In this document: one piece after another, positions 6,376-6,498 of the stretch
Layout: the number at the start of each line of letters is the position of its first letter
Position numbering within the stretch: the stretch's first letter is position 1
DNA from: Panacagrimonas sp052387335
GTDB taxonomy: Bacteria; Pseudomonadota; Gammaproteobacteria; Nevskiales; Nevskiaceae
Assembly: GCA_052387335.1 (NCBI GenBank)
Contig: JBQTJH010000026.1
Span: 1 to 6,498, forward strand
Length of the DNA: 6,498 nucleotides
Reading direction: 5' to 3'
Position numbers and translations under genes: made by a program
Notes under the pieces: model-generated
Told to the model about the DNA's origin: nothing
Databases searched by the model: none
What the model saw: only the letters and a program-made list of their open reading frames with translations

Positions 6376-6498
6376 TGTGGTGTCCCGTTAATAACTGGCA
6401 TAAGTGGTGCGACTGAATTGGGTACTGTCATGGACGGAGTGATACCCGATGAGAACTGGACGGCCCAAGGCAGCCTTGGTGCTTACCGACGACGAGCG
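6374..6498 (+). mobile_element. Left end of an IS630-family-like insertion sequence (incomplete, runs off right edge)
   Basis: Just after the lptD coding sequence the DNA changes to a less GC-rich leader (about 6376-6448, starting TGTGGTGTCCCGTTAATAAC) followed by an IS630-like transposase start. IS630/Tc1-type elements insert at TA and duplicate it; the TA at 6373-6374 is part of the lptD stop codon, so the tip is placed there, but this is an inference because the other end is out of view. The leader holds CATAAG with an extended-10 TG (6396-6404), a possible weak transposase promoter without a good -35. The family assignment rests mainly on the transposase N-terminus. Confidence 0.65.
6449..6498 (+). 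CDS. IS630-family transposase, first 16 codons (runs off right edge)
   Basis: The visible start reads MRTGRPKAALVLTDDE, followed by the first two bases of another codon. This closely resembles the usual opening of IS630-family transposases, MRTGRPK followed by a hydrophobic stretch and LT..ER, which leads into the N-terminal helix-turn-helix that binds the element's ends. The catalytic DDE domain is outside the window. GGAG (6435-6438) lies 10 nt before the ATG at 6449 and supports this start over the out-of-frame ATG at 6430. The reading frame is intact as far as visible, so activity cannot be judged. Confidence 0.7.
   Translation, partial: MRTGRPKAALVLTDDE

Overview
The window is high-GC chromosomal DNA that reads like a gammaproteobacterium. 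The main grounds are a divergent lptD / amgK-murU pair, an arrangement I know from Pseudomonas-type genomes, a four-cysteine LptD, and a YfcG-like Nu-class glutathione transferase. I cannot name the genus. Most of the sequence is ordinary housekeeping and stress-response coding DNA, with a mobile element starting at the right edge.

Layout, left to right. (1) 1-225, minus: N-terminal part of a TetR-family repressor that runs off the left edge. (2) 226-366: divergent control region with an 11-bp perfect inverted repeat overlapping a candidate repressor promoter. (3) 367-1050, plus: YfcG-like glutathione transferase. (4) 1057-1935, minus: ten-helix EamA/DMT-type transporter, convergent with the transferase across 6 bp. 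(5) 2028-2213, plus: 61-residue DUF4169-like protein. (6) 2253-3988, minus: amgK then murU, overlapping by an ATGA. (7) 4156-6375, plus: lptD, divergent from amgK. (8) From about 6374 to the right edge: the left end of an IS630-like element with the first 16 codons of its transposase.

How the genes work together. AmgK and MurU are successive enzymes of the cell-wall recycling shortcut: AmgK phosphorylates MurNAc at the anomeric position and MurU converts the product to UDP-MurNAc, bypassing de novo UDP-MurNAc synthesis. LptD is the outer-membrane translocon that places LPS in the outer leaflet, so the divergent locus joins peptidoglycan recycling and LPS export. The TetR/transferase pair looks like a small electrophile- or redox-responsive module with an autoregulatory operator. 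The transporter and the DUF4169-like gene have no evident link to their neighbours.

Nothing here is convincingly a new multi-gene system. The points most worth a second look are the operator architecture upstream of the transferase gene, the IS630-like insertion abutting the lptD stop codon where surA is often found, and the undecided start of MurU.
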